A DNA stretch of 64,000 bases from Micromonospora sp. NBC_01813. Lineage in GTDB: Bacteria; Actinomycetota; Actinomycetes; Mycobacteriales; Micromonosporaceae. Below, in pieces: positions 26,694 to 34,310 of this stretch. A model generated the notes under the pieces. The model was not told the DNA's origin. It saw only the letters and a list, made by a program, of their open reading frames with translations, and searched no databases. Location of the stretch: the NCBI RefSeq assembly GCF_035917335.1, contig NZ_CP109067.1:5331001-5395000 (forward strand). The letters run 5' to 3'. Made by a program: the position numbers and the translations under genes. Each line of letters begins with the position of its first letter. Position 1 is the stretch's first letter.

Positions 26694-27536
26694 GTGCCGG
26701 TGCAGCGGTCACCCCGGACCATCTCGGTGGTCACCCCCGTCCATCCGCCGAGCATCCCGTTCCTGACCGACGCGTACGCCTCACTACGCGATCAGCGACT
26801 ACCCGCCGGCTGGCAGTGGCGCTGGCTGGTCCAGGAAGACGGCCAGACCGGCGCGGTCGCCGCCGCCCTACCCGACGACCCCCGAATCAGTACGGGGACC
26901 AACCGGCCGGGCGGCCCCGGCGTCACCCGAACCATGGCGCTGTCCCGGGCGGACGGCTCCCTGGTGAAGGTGCTCGACGCCGACGACCGGCTGACCCCCG
27001 ACGCGTTGGCCCGCGACATCGCGGTCCTCGCAGCCGATCCGACCATCGGCTGGACCACGGCGCGGGCGCTGGACCTGGCACCGGACGGCAGTACCTCGGC
27101 GGTGGCCACCGACCCGGCACCGGGCCGGCTGCCCGCCGGGGCGGTGCACCGGCACTGGCAGGCGAACGCCCACCAACTGCCGGTGCACCCGGCGACCCTG
27201 TGCATCCGGACCGAGCTGCTGTTCGCCCTCGGCGGCTGGATGGCGCTGCCCGCCTCGGAGGACACCGGGCTGCTGCTCGCCGCGAGTACGGTCAGCGACG
27301 GGCATTTCATCGGCGAGGCAGGGCTGCACTACCGAAAGTGGCCCGGCCAGGTGACCAGCCAGCAGACGCACTGGTCACCGGCCGAACGGGCCAACCGCAC
27401 CCAGGTGATCGAATCCCGGGTCGCGGCGCTACGCCGCCTCCGCCCGGTTCAGGTCGACGGGCCCTCGTACTGCAGCGGACTCAGCTCTCCGAGAACGGGG
27501 GTCAACGGATCCAAGGCATCTTCGCGTACGACATAA
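26694..27536 (+). CDS. Family 2 glycosyltransferase
   Basis: About 280 aa from the GTG at 26694 (a GTG at 26700 is equally possible; no strong ribosome-binding site). The GT-A fold is evident: RTISVVTPVHPPSIPFLTDAYASL at the N terminus, VQEDGQTG, and the DxD-type LVKVLDADDRLTPDAL near residues 95-110, then ALGGWMALPASEDTGLLLAAS, which gives the catalytic-base region. Soluble, no membrane segments. Donor and acceptor unknown. Its 3' end overlaps the convergent LLM oxidoreductase by 88 nt, so the last ~29 residues are read from the opposite strand of another gene. Sequence upstream of 26694 in the same long frame is a shadow. Confidence 0.75.
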   Translation: MPVQRSPRTISVVTPVHPPSIPFLTDAYASLRDQRLPAGWQWRWLVQEDGQTGAVAAALPDDPRISTGTNRPGGPGVTRTMALSRADGSLVKVLDADDRLTPDALARDIAVLAADPTIGWTTARALDLAPDGSTSAVATDPAPGRLPAGAVHRHWQANAHQLPVHPATLCIRTELLFALGGWMALPASEDTGLLLAASTVSDGHFIGEAGLHYRKWPGQVTSQQTHWSPAERANRTQVIESRVAALRRLRPVQVDGPSYCSGLSSPRTGVNGSKASSRTT

Positions 27537-28390
27537 CGGGTGACACCCCAGCGCCTCTCGTGCTCGGCGATGGCGGAGAGAATCTCTGCCTCGGTGCCGA
27601 TCAGCACGAAGGGCGTGGCCAGTAGTTCGGCCACGGTCATGCCGAGTGCGGCGCTGATGCCTGCGGCGTCGGCTTCCGCGTCGTCCGTCACGATCACTTT
27701 CTGTACGAGTGCCTCCAGCTGCGGCGGGTCGTCACGCCCATGGGCACCAGCCGCGATATGCCCCAGCTGTGCCTCGATCTCGTCCCTGCGCCAGCGGGTC
27801 TGGTGCGTGTGCCCGTCGGGAAGGGTGCGACCGAACCCGGTGAGTCCGACGACATCGGCGTTGGCGCCCGCCCAGCGCAACAGGTGGGAGTTTCCCGTGC
27901 CGACGGTGAGCGGCACTCGCTCCCGCACGGGCCTTGGCCCGATCAACCGGGCCGCGCGTGCGGTGACCTCAGGGGTGTCGGCGTTCACCTGTTCACCGTC
28001 GAGCAGGGCACGCACTGCTTCGGCCACTGCTATGCACCGCCGTACCCGCCCCGCGACATCGGGACGATGCCGCCCGATCGCCTCCCACTCGGCCGGGGTG
28101 TGGCCAGCGCCAAGGCCGAGGCGGGCGCGGCCGCCGGAGACCACGTCGAGCGTGGCGACATCGGCCGCGAGCAGGATGGGTTCGCGGACTCCGGCATTGG
28201 ATACGTACGAGCCGAGCCCGATCGTCGACGTGACGGCCGCTGCGGCCGCGAGTGCGACGAAGGGCGAGGCCGCCGCGCCTGGGTGGTCCGCGACGAGTAG
28301 GGCGTCGAATCCGGCGGTCTCGCACTTGCGGGCGAGTCGCAGCCAGCTACCGGCATCGGACGGACTCGCTTGCAGTGAAATCGTGGTCAC
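27449..28390 (-). CDS. LLM-class flavin-dependent oxidoreductase
   Basis: 313 aa, luciferase-like monooxygenase fold, probably using F420 or FMN. Motifs: RKCETAGFDALLVADHPG, TIGLGSYVSNAGVREPILLAADVATLDVVSGGRARLGLGAGHTPAEW (the family signature), LTVGTGNSHLLRWAGANADVVGL. Start GTG at 28390. The C-terminal end overlaps the glycosyltransferase gene on the other strand. Substrate unknown. It marks the end of ordinary chromosome before a small accessory patch. Confidence 0.9.
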   Translation of the reverse strand: MTTISLQASPSDAGSWLRLARKCETAGFDALLVADHPGAAASPFVALAAAAAVTSTIGLGSYVSNAGVREPILLAADVATLDVVSGGRARLGLGAGHTPAEWEAIGRHRPDVAGRVRRCIAVAEAVRALLDGEQVNADTPEVTARAARLIGPRPVRERVPLTVGTGNSHLLRWAGANADVVGLTGFGRTLPDGHTHQTRWRRDEIEAQLGHIAAGAHGRDDPPQLEALVQKVIVTDDAEADAAGISAALGMTVAELLATPFVLIGTEAEILSAIAEHERRWGVTRYVVREDALDPLTPVLGELSPLQYEGPST

Positions 28391-28456
28391 GACGCCAGTC
28401 TGTCGCGATCCGGGTCGGATTTGCCTGCCCAGGCCGGAAGATCTGCTACCAGCAGA

Positions 28457-28667
28457 AGCTTCGCAGTTGGAGAGGGAGCTGGTCGCGGAAGCAGAGCCTG
28501 GGTAGCCCCCGAAAGCCTCGCCCCCCGCCGGATCGGCAGACCGCCGCTCTCCAGCAGCGCGGCACCTCGCACAAGATCAGCAAATGATCAAAGGTGGCAG
28601 AACTGACCAACCACAGGCGGAGCGAGTTGATCCGCGAAGTGCCATAGGCCACGTACCCGCGAAAGTA
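28457..28667 (+). pseudogene. Degenerate copy of the ribbon-helix-helix gene at 29772-30140
   Basis: The sequence aligns by eye along most of its length with the 3' two thirds of the intact RHH gene: shared blocks include GGTCGGCAGACCGCCGCTC-like, CCTCGCACAAGATCAGCA, GAGTTGATCCGCGAAGTGCC and CCCGCGAAAGTAG. It lacks roughly two dozen bases that encode the RHH beta strand and has in-frame stops (GGGTAG near 28502). It is therefore a dead relic of a second copy. The rest of 28391-28988 holds no gene I can support. Confidence 0.8.
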
Positions 28668-28988
28668 GAGGTCCGGCTGCGATCCAGAGCTTGGGAAGTA
28701 GAAGGCAGGCAAGGGCTAGGGCCAGGCGACTGCGCAGACTTCGCACGAAGCCCCCGACTGGCACCAAGCGGGCTGTCCGCTGCTGACCCCTGCTACGGCA
28801 CGCGGCGGGCCCGCGTACGCGGGCCGCTGGCATGCGTTCAAGCCGTCATGGCGGGGTACGCGGCACATGGTGGAAGGTGTCGAACGACCGACGGCAAGCT
28901 ATGACAGGTGACTACTGTGCTGTAGCGCTGTAGCCTGGGACTCGTATCAAGGTGTGACTCGAGAGCTTCGCAGGGAGGTGTACAAGTC

Positions 28989-29273
28989 ATGCAACGTGTA
29001 TCTCAGCAGGTACGGGACCGGTTGCGGGCCATGCGCGGCGAACGTCGTCGCCCGGGCAGCGAACGACAAGCAGTCGAGCCGGAGCGCAGGCTTCCGGCGC
29101 TCGACCAGTGGGAAGGCATGTGGGTGGCGGTCAAGGACGGTAAAGTGATCGCGGCTGCGTACAACTCCCGGGAGCTCGTACCCAAGCTGGTAGAGATGGG
29201 ACCTGCGGGCCGAGGAGCGGTTGCCCAGTTCGTGCCACCTCGCTCTAACACCATCGTGGTTGGCGTCGGATAG
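28989..29273 (+). CDS. Small DUF5678-like protein
   Basis: 94 aa, ATG at 28989 with GGGAGGTG upstream. The N-terminal ~40 residues are basic (RDRLRAMRGERRRPGSERQ). The C-terminal half reads WVAVKDGKVIAAAYNSRELVPKLVEMGP...FVPP, the DUF5678-type pattern of a short beta-alpha domain. First gene of a three-gene module with a retropepsin-like protease and an RHH protein. The next frame begins around its stop. Function unknown. Confidence 0.65.
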   Translation: MQRVSQQVRDRLRAMRGERRRPGSERQAVEPERRLPALDQWEGMWVAVKDGKVIAAAYNSRELVPKLVEMGPAGRGAVAQFVPPRSNTIVVGVG

Positions 29274-29732
29274 GGGCGTTATTAATCGGCATCGCTTCGC
29301 CTACCATGAAGAGGGCAATCCGCCCGTTCTACGTCCCACGGTTGATGTCCAACTCTACCTTCCCCTAATGGAGAGTGGACAACGCGAGCACTCATTGACA
29401 CAGGGGCACCCATCACGGTCTTCGACCGAGGGGCGGCGGACGCGCTACTCATCCGCTTTGACAGGGCTGGCACTGAGACCGGATCCATCGCGATTCTTGG
29501 AGCACAGCGCCAGATCCAGTTTGAGACGATTGAGCTGTGCTTGGCCAACGACCCGGCTTACGTCTGGTCGGCTCGGGTCGCTTTCATCAAAGACCCGAGC
29601 TTCCAGATGGTCTTCCAGGGCATCCTGGGAACCGAGGGCTTCCTAGATAAGTGGGCAGTTACCTTTAACAAGTACTACGAGTACTTCGAGCTACTGCCGC
29701 CAGACGACGCGTACGACCTACACAACGACTAA
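29260..29732 (+). pseudogene. Retropepsin-like aspartyl protease, frameshifted
   Basis: Two frames join into one recognisable protein. The first (from a TTG at 29260 or nearby; start unclear) reads RHRFAYHEEGNPPVLRPTVDVQLYLP up to ~29364. The second, shifted by -1, reads NGEWTTRALIDTGAPITVFDRGAADAL... to the stop at 29732. ALIDTGAPIT is the DTG active-site motif of single-domain retropepsin-like proteases, and ILGTEGFL is a plausible flap or second hydrophobic motif. The join lies at the C-run TCCCC (29361-29365); one extra C would restore a single frame. Either a real inactivating deletion or a sequence error. Sits between the DUF5678-like and RHH genes. Confidence 0.65.
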
Positions 29733-29771
29733 CTTCGATGCTGGCCCTTGATCACCCAAGAAGGCGAAGCC

Positions 29772-30140
29772 ATGGCGGGTGTAACGCGAGCGACGAAGGA
29801 CCGAACGACCTCCAACACGGCAAAGGCACCGCGCCGGGTAACCACCACCGGAGGCCGGGCGACTCGGGCAGCCAGCCGACAGACCAAGGATGGTACGGCG
29901 CTCACGTCGCAGCTGGAGAGCGAGCTGCTCGCGGAAGCAGAGGCTGGGTACGACCCCGACAGTCTCGCCCCCCGGGTCGGCAGACCGCCGCTCTCCAACA
30001 GCGGCGGTGCCTCGCACAAGATCAGCATCCGAGTTGATGACCAAACCTACGAAATGATCACAAAGGTGGCGGAGCTGACCAACCGCAGGCCCAGCGAGTT
30101 GATCCGCGAAGTGCCGCAGGCCGCGTACCCGCGAAAGTAG
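29772..30140 (+). CDS. Ribbon-helix-helix DNA-binding protein
   Basis: 122 aa from the ATG at 29772; the frame also opens at a TTG at 29748. The N-terminal ~60 residues are Thr/Ala/Arg-rich and disordered. The C-terminal part, HKISIRVDDQTYEMITKVAELTNRRPSELIREV, has the RHH pattern: one beta strand, then two helices. Such proteins are typically dimeric repressors or antitoxins. It follows the frameshifted protease by 39 nt. A decayed copy lies at 28457-28667. No toxin of a known family is next to it, so an antitoxin role is unproven. Confidence 0.7.
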   Translation: MAGVTRATKDRTTSNTAKAPRRVTTTGGRATRAASRQTKDGTALTSQLESELLAEAEAGYDPDSLAPRVGRPPLSNSGGASHKISIRVDDQTYEMITKVAELTNRRPSELIREVPQAAYPRK

Positions 30141-30170
30141 GAAGCTGGCGGCGATCCCGCGCTCATACGA

Positions 30171-30212
30171 CGAAAGCCCTGGTTGGGATTCGCATCCTGA
30201 CCAGGGCTTTCG
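30171..30212. terminator. Hairpin between the RHH gene and tRNA-Gly
   Basis: CGAAAGCCCTGGT (30171-30183) pairs with ACCAGGGCTTTCG (30200-30212), 13 bp around a 16-nt loop. It lies just beyond the 3' end of the reverse-strand tRNA and 30 bp after the RHH stop, so it can terminate both. Confidence 0.8.
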
Positions 30213-30218
30213 GTGTGG

Positions 30219-30289
30219 AGCGGGTGACGGGAATCGAACCCGCACTGTCAGCTTGGGAAGCTGATGTTCTGCCATTGAACTACACCCGC
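30219..30289 (-). tRNA. tRNA-Gly (anticodon CCC)
   Basis: 71 nt, reverse strand: GCGGGTG acceptor arm, D-arm with AGTTCAATGGCAGA, anticodon stem TCAGC/GCTGA around loop TTCCCAA (anticodon CCC), T-arm with GGTTCGATTCC, and discriminator T. CCA is not encoded. tRNA genes like this are common integration sites, and the accessory patch at 28.4-30.1 kb ends directly beside it. Confidence 0.95.
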
Positions 30290-30350
30290 GAGCGGCCCTA
30301 CTCTACCTGGTCCGCACGGCAGGTACGCAACAGCCCGGCGGGCGCGCCGA

Positions 30351-30863
30351 TCAGCAGGCAACCGCCGTGGGCACCGGGCTGTGGGCGCTGCTGCTGGCCG
30401 GATCCAGCCAGACCTGGACCGCGGCGTCCTCGGCGACGGCGGTCAGTTGGCCGGTGGTGCCGCCCCGATGCGCCATCATCGCCACGTCGACGGTGAACTC
30501 GAACAGTCGCCAGTCGACATGGGGCACCGCCCGCAGGTCGTCGGCGAGCTGGGCGACCTTGTCGACATCGGTCACCGGGTGGGCGCGGCCGGCGAGATAC
30601 GCCTCGTCGTCGCTCTCCTCCGGCGGAAACGAGTGCAGCGCGTACCGCCCGTCGCGCTCCAGGTCGCGGCGCTTCGGCGAGTCGATGATGAAGCAGTACA
30701 GCCCGTGGTCGGTGATCACCGGGGAGACCGGGTGGATGCGGGGGCCGCCGTCGGCCCGGACCGTGGCGAGGTAACCCAGGCCAGGACCGTACTGCTGCAT
30801 GAGGAGCCGGATCGCCGTGGCCAGCCGGGGCTCATCGGCTGCGAACTCGGACCAAGATGCCAT
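30351..30863 (-). CDS. Pyridoxamine 5'-phosphate oxidase-like flavin/F420-binding protein
   Basis: 170 aa with the split beta-barrel fold of the PPOX/PNPOx family: [56 protein letters not shown]. The strand order and RDL-x-RDGRYALH segment are typical of actinobacterial F420- or FMN-dependent members. Start ATG at 30863. A consensus LexA/SOS box lies 14 bp upstream, suggesting DNA-damage control. Enzymatic substrate unknown. Confidence 0.8.
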   Translation of the reverse strand: MASWSEFAADEPRLATAIRLLMQQYGPGLGYLATVRADGGPRIHPVSPVITDHGLYCFIIDSPKRRDLERDGRYALHSFPPEESDDEAYLAGRAHPVTDVDKVAQLADDLRAVPHVDWRLFEFTVDVAMMAHRGGTTGQLTAVAEDAAVQVWLDPASSSAHSPVPTAVAC

Positions 30864-30876
30864 GCGGACAGTCTAC

Positions 30877-30892
30877 TCGAACACCTGTTCGA
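30877..30892. promoter_or_regulatory. lexA box: LexA-binding SOS box
   Basis: TCGAAC-ACCT-GTTCGA (30877-30892) is a perfect match to the actinobacterial SOS box TCGAAC-N4-GTTCGA. It lies in the divergent gap between the PPOX-fold gene (14 bp from its start) and dcd (72 bp from its start). Control of either or both genes is inferred from position. Confidence 0.8.
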
Positions 30893-30964
30893 ATTGGTAG
30901 CCGACGTGCCGGTCTTCAACGCCCTGTCCAGGTCGTCCGGGGCTGTGGTCGCTATCGTGTGACG

Positions 30965-31543
30965 ATGCTCCTCTCCGACCGGGACATCGTCGCGGAGACC
31001 AAGACCGGTGGCCTCTCCCTCGACCCGTTCGAGCCGTCGCTGATCCAGCCGTCGAGCATCGACGTCCGGCTCGACTGCCACTTCCGGGTCTTCAACAACC
31101 ACCTCTACACCCACATCGACCCGGCCACCCGCCAGGACGACCTGACCTCCCAGGTCAAGGTGCCGGCCGGTGATCCGTTCGTGCTGCACCCTGGCGAGTT
31201 CGTGCTCGCCTCGACGCTCGAAGTCGTGTCACTGGGCGACGGGCTCGCCGCCCGGCTGGAGGGCAAGTCGAGCCTTGGGCGGCTCGGTCTGCTCACCCAC
31301 TCGACCGCCGGGTTCATCGATCCTGGCTTCTCCGGGCACGTCACCTTGGAGCTGTCCAACGTCGCGAACCTGCCGATCAAGCTCTGGCCGGGGATGAAGA
31401 TCGGTCAGCTGTGCATCTTCCGGCTGTCGTCGCCCGCCGAGCACCCGTACGGATCGTCGGCCTACGGCTCGCGGTACCAGGGTCAGCGGGGTCCTACGCC
31501 GAGCCGCTCCTGGCAGCAGTGGCACACCTGGCCCACCGGCTAG
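30965..31543 (+). CDS. dcd: dCTP deaminase
   Basis: 192 aa. Converts dCTP to dUTP (in many actinobacteria directly to dUMP) for thymidylate supply. Start ATG at 30965: [37 protein letters not shown], the canonical family opening. The active site is visible as [35 protein letters not shown], with the catalytic Glu in the [11 protein letters not shown] region, and the C-terminal tail has [19 protein letters not shown]. Full length. An SOS box lies upstream and a strong terminator follows. Confidence 0.97.
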   Translation: MLLSDRDIVAETKTGGLSLDPFEPSLIQPSSIDVRLDCHFRVFNNHLYTHIDPATRQDDLTSQVKVPAGDPFVLHPGEFVLASTLEVVSLGDGLAARLEGKSSLGRLGLLTHSTAGFIDPGFSGHVTLELSNVANLPIKLWPGMKIGQLCIFRLSSPAEHPYGSSAYGSRYQGQRGPTPSRSWQQWHTWPTG

Positions 31544-31550
31544 CAGTGGC

Positions 31551-31595
31551 GAAAGGCGCCCTCCCAGGCCGGGGGGACATGGGAGGGCGCCTTTC
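31551..31595. terminator. Terminator between dcd and the NlpC/P60 gene
   Basis: GAAAGGCGCCCTCCCA (31551-31566) pairs perfectly with TGGGAGGGCGCCTTTC (31580-31595) around a 13-nt G-rich loop, 8 bp after the dcd stop. The flanking genes converge, so it may serve both. Confidence 0.85.
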
Positions 31596-31664
31596 CGGTG
31601 GCCGGTGCCGCCGCGCGACGGGGGGATCTCACGGCGTGCGCCGGGCCATGGGGAGAAGTGACGT

Positions 31665-32693
31665 CTAGCCGGGCCTGCCGTAGCTGTGCACGCCGGAACC
31701 GATCTTGCGCATCGCGATCGGCTCACCGGTCTGCGAGGCGTGCACGATCCAGCCGTCACCGACGTACATCCCGACGTGGGACAGGCTGTAGTAGAAGATG
31801 AGATCGCCCGGGCGCAGCTCGTCCCGGCTGATGTTGCGGATCAGCTGCCGCTGCTGGGCGGCGTTGTGTGGCAGCGAGACACCGCCCTGCCGCCACGCGG
31901 CCGAGGTCAGACCGGAGCAGTCGTAGCCGGTCGGGCCGGCGGAGCCCCAGATGTACGGCTTGCCGATCTGGGCGCAGGCGAAGGTGACCGCCTTGCCGGC
32001 GGCACCACCGGGGTAGGTCGCGGGGCACGGCGCGGGGCGCAGCGAGCCGAGCGTGGTGGTCGTGCCGTATGCCTGCAGCCGCAGGTCCTGGAGTCGGTCG
32101 ACCTCGGCGTCGATCTCCTTGGCCTTCGCCGCCAGCTGGGTTTCGGTGCTGGTCAGCTCGGTGATCAGCTCGTCCAGCGGTGCCTTTTCGGCGGCGTACT
32201 TTTCCTTCAGGTCGACGACGACCTGGACGTCCCTGGCCTGCCGGCGGGCGAACTGGTCGAGCAGTTCGAGCTGGTCGGCGAGGTGGGTCGGCTTTCCACT
32301 GGTCAGGATCGCGGTCATCATCGACGGGCTGCCGCCCTTGTACGACTGTGCGGCGAATTCGCTGACCCGTTCCATGGCCAGGTCGATCTGGATCTCCAGC
32401 GGCTGGATCTTCTTCTGCAGGGCCGCCGCCTGGCTCTTCTTGGTGGTGAGATCCTGCCGTACGGCGTTGTGCCGCTCGATGGTCGGCTCGAGCTCGGACC
32501 AGGCGTCGTCGATCTGCGCTTCGATCTGGGCGACGGTTGGTTGCGCCTGGGCGGGCGCTCCGACCAGCAGAAGTCCGATGCCGGTGGTGGCGGCGACAGC
32601 CGCGGTGAGGATTCGTCGACGTACGGGCGGCGCTGTTCGTCCGTGGTCCTGGCTGGACCATCCGGAGTGCCGCCGAGGGGCTCTCGTAGCCAC
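31665..32693 (-). CDS. NlpC/P60 (C40) peptidoglycan endopeptidase under riboswitch control
   Basis: 342 aa. GTG start at 32693 with AAGGAG upstream. A signal peptide lies at ~25-50 (RRRILTAAVAATTGIGLLLVGAPAQA). A long coiled coil at ~55-210 (QIEAQIDDAWSELEP ... EVDRLQDLRLQAYG) resembles the RipA autoinhibitory domain. The NlpC/P60 domain has catalytic Cys in GYDCSGLT (~258), His in LSHVGMYVGDG (~307) and a third polar residue in WIVHASQ. It cleaves peptide stems of peptidoglycan during growth or division. A c-di-AMP riboswitch lies in the leader, fitting control of wall hydrolysis by cell-envelope or osmotic state. A related protein lies immediately upstream. Confidence 0.93.
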   Translation of the reverse strand: MATRAPRRHSGWSSQDHGRTAPPVRRRILTAAVAATTGIGLLLVGAPAQAQPTVAQIEAQIDDAWSELEPTIERHNAVRQDLTTKKSQAAALQKKIQPLEIQIDLAMERVSEFAAQSYKGGSPSMMTAILTSGKPTHLADQLELLDQFARRQARDVQVVVDLKEKYAAEKAPLDELITELTSTETQLAAKAKEIDAEVDRLQDLRLQAYGTTTTLGSLRPAPCPATYPGGAAGKAVTFACAQIGKPYIWGSAGPTGYDCSGLTSAAWRQGGVSLPHNAAQQRQLIRNISRDELRPGDLIFYYSLSHVGMYVGDGWIVHASQTGEPIAMRKIGSGVHSYGRPG

Positions 32694-32712
32694 CGGACTC
32701 CTTGTCCGCAGA

Positions 32713-32831
32713 CCGCCTACCGGGTTAGCTGACGGGTTCGGGCGGAAAGGAGACGCCCTACCGCAGTTGATCCTGCGGATTCACCCCAGGTGCTGTGGGT
32801 CCCCGGCTCGTCGTACGCGACGATTCGGCAG
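32713..32831 (-). ncRNA. ydaO-yuaA riboswitch: c-di-AMP (ydaO/yuaA) riboswitch
   Basis: Read on the reverse strand, the leader contains all core ydaO elements in order: GAATCG, GCCGGGGACCCA, GGGGTGAATCCG, GGTAGGGCG..CGCCCGAACC, CGTCAGCTAACC, GTAGGC. The P1 helix is CTGCC (32827-32831) with GGCGG (32713-32717). It ends about 10 nt before the AAGGAG ribosome-binding site of the NlpC/P60 gene. c-di-AMP binding usually turns such genes off. Confidence 0.93.
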
Positions 32832-33001
32832 TGTCAGGTCGAGGTCAACCGGGTTGGTTGACGTCCTCCCGACTCGACGATCCCCAAGGGTAGAGAGAGC
32901 GCTTCTCCGTACGCAAGCGAGACAGCTACTCATATCTTTGCGTATTCGAGTGGTTGCTATTAGTGTATCGGCGCTTGTCGCTCAGGCGTTCTAATCCTGC
33001 C

Positions 33002-33033
33002 GGCTGGACCGGCACTTTCGCACCGGTCCAGCC
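33002..33033 (-). terminator. Terminator of the second NlpC/P60 gene
   Basis: GGCTGGACCGG (33002-33012) pairs perfectly with CCGGTCCAGCC (33023-33033) around a 10-nt loop, about 60 bp beyond that gene's stop on the reverse strand. It separates it from the riboswitch-controlled gene, so the two hydrolases are independent transcripts. Confidence 0.8.
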
Positions 33034-33095
33034 TACTTTCGGCCGGCGGTCAACTAACCGGCTTGACCTGGTCGGACCCGTTTTGACCTGCCATC

Positions 33096-34136
33096 TCAGC
33101 CCACTCGACGGAATCCGACCAGCGGCATGTGGTCGATATTCTCGATTTGCACTGGTTGTCCGGCGCGGGGCGCGTGGACCATCAGGCCATTGCCGATGTA
33201 CATGCCCACGTGATGTAGGTCACTGAAGAAGAAGACCAGGTCGCCGGGGAGCGCCTCGGCCCGACCGACCGGTACCCCCTGGTTCCACTGTGATCCGGTG
33301 AAGTGGGTGAGCTGGACGCCGGCACTCGCCCACGCGTACTGGGTCAGGCCCGAGCAGTCGAACGAGCTCGGACCGGTGGCTCCCCAGACGTACGGCTTGC
33401 CGATCTGGGCGCAGGCGGTACGCACGGCGGTGCCGGCGGCGCCACCGACCGAGACCGCCGGGCAGGGGCCGGAGACTCCGGAACCTCCGGTGTAGCCAGC
33501 GGTCTGGTACGCGGCGGCCCGTGCCTGCTCCAGCCGCTCGATGTCGGCGTCGATCGCCTTGCGCCTGGCGGCGAGTTCCTCGTCCTGCGCCTGCTGCCTC
33601 GCGATCAGCGCGTCGAGCGCCTGCTTCTCACTCAGATAGCGGTCTCGGGTGTCCAGGACGGCCGCGACCTGCTGCTGCCGTCGACTGGAAATGCGGTCCA
33701 GCACCATGAGTTGGTCAGCGAGACTGGTCGGCGATCCCGATTTCAGCAGCGCGTTGAATTCGCTGGACGGGCCGGTGCGGTAATAGCGGTTGGCGACCTC
33801 ACCGATCTCGGCCGCGGCCAGGTCCGCCTGCAACGACAGCGGCCGGATCCGCTCGTCGAGCTCGGCGGCCTTCTTCTGGTTGACCTTCAGCTCGCTGTGC
33901 ACCTTGTTGTACTGCTCGATCACCGGCTCCAGCTTGCGCCACTGGGCATCCAGCTCGTCCTCGATCTGGGCCAGCGTCGGCTGGGCGTGCCCGGGAACCG
34001 CCGATGACAGCGCCCCGGCTGCCACGATGACCAGGGTCAGTACCCATCGGGCGACCCGAACGATCGGCCGCTTTCCGTACCCAGAATGCAACTTGGCGTG
34101 ATTGCGAGTGCGCAAACGGGTGAGCACACGTGCCAT
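33096..34136 (-). CDS. NlpC/P60 (C40) peptidoglycan endopeptidase, second copy
   Basis: 346 aa from the ATG at 34136, preferred over the ATG at 34154 because AAGGAG lies between the two. Signal peptide WVLTLVIVAAGALSSAVPGHA, coiled coil QIEDELDAQWRKLEPVIEQYNKVHSELKVNQKKAAELDERI..., then a Gly/Ser linker and the NlpC/P60 domain with SFDCSGLTQYAW (Cys) and LHHVGMYIGNG (His). Same architecture as the neighbour at 31665-32693, so the pair is a tandem duplication. The leader here has no riboswitch that I can see, so the copies are regulated differently. Confidence 0.92.
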   Translation of the reverse strand: MARVLTRLRTRNHAKLHSGYGKRPIVRVARWVLTLVIVAAGALSSAVPGHAQPTLAQIEDELDAQWRKLEPVIEQYNKVHSELKVNQKKAAELDERIRPLSLQADLAAAEIGEVANRYYRTGPSSEFNALLKSGSPTSLADQLMVLDRISSRRQQQVAAVLDTRDRYLSEKQALDALIARQQAQDEELAARRKAIDADIERLEQARAAAYQTAGYTGGSGVSGPCPAVSVGGAAGTAVRTACAQIGKPYVWGATGPSSFDCSGLTQYAWASAGVQLTHFTGSQWNQGVPVGRAEALPGDLVFFFSDLHHVGMYIGNGLMVHAPRAGQPVQIENIDHMPLVGFRRVG

Positions 34137-34310
34137 TGGCAGCGACTCCTTCATTGACGATCGCTGGGCCTCGCATACGGGGAAACGGAGGCCGACGTAC
34201 GCAGCGGTCGGTGATCTACCTTATTGGAACAGCACGCATTGGATCAAGGCCGACGCCTCGGTCCACGCACATACCCGGCGGCACCGGGCGGATGACGTTA
34301 GCGTGCTTTC

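Noticed and set aside
28584-28904. 106-aa forward open frame
   Set aside because: Starts inside the decayed RHH copy, has no ribosome-binding site, and its composition does not look like a protein.
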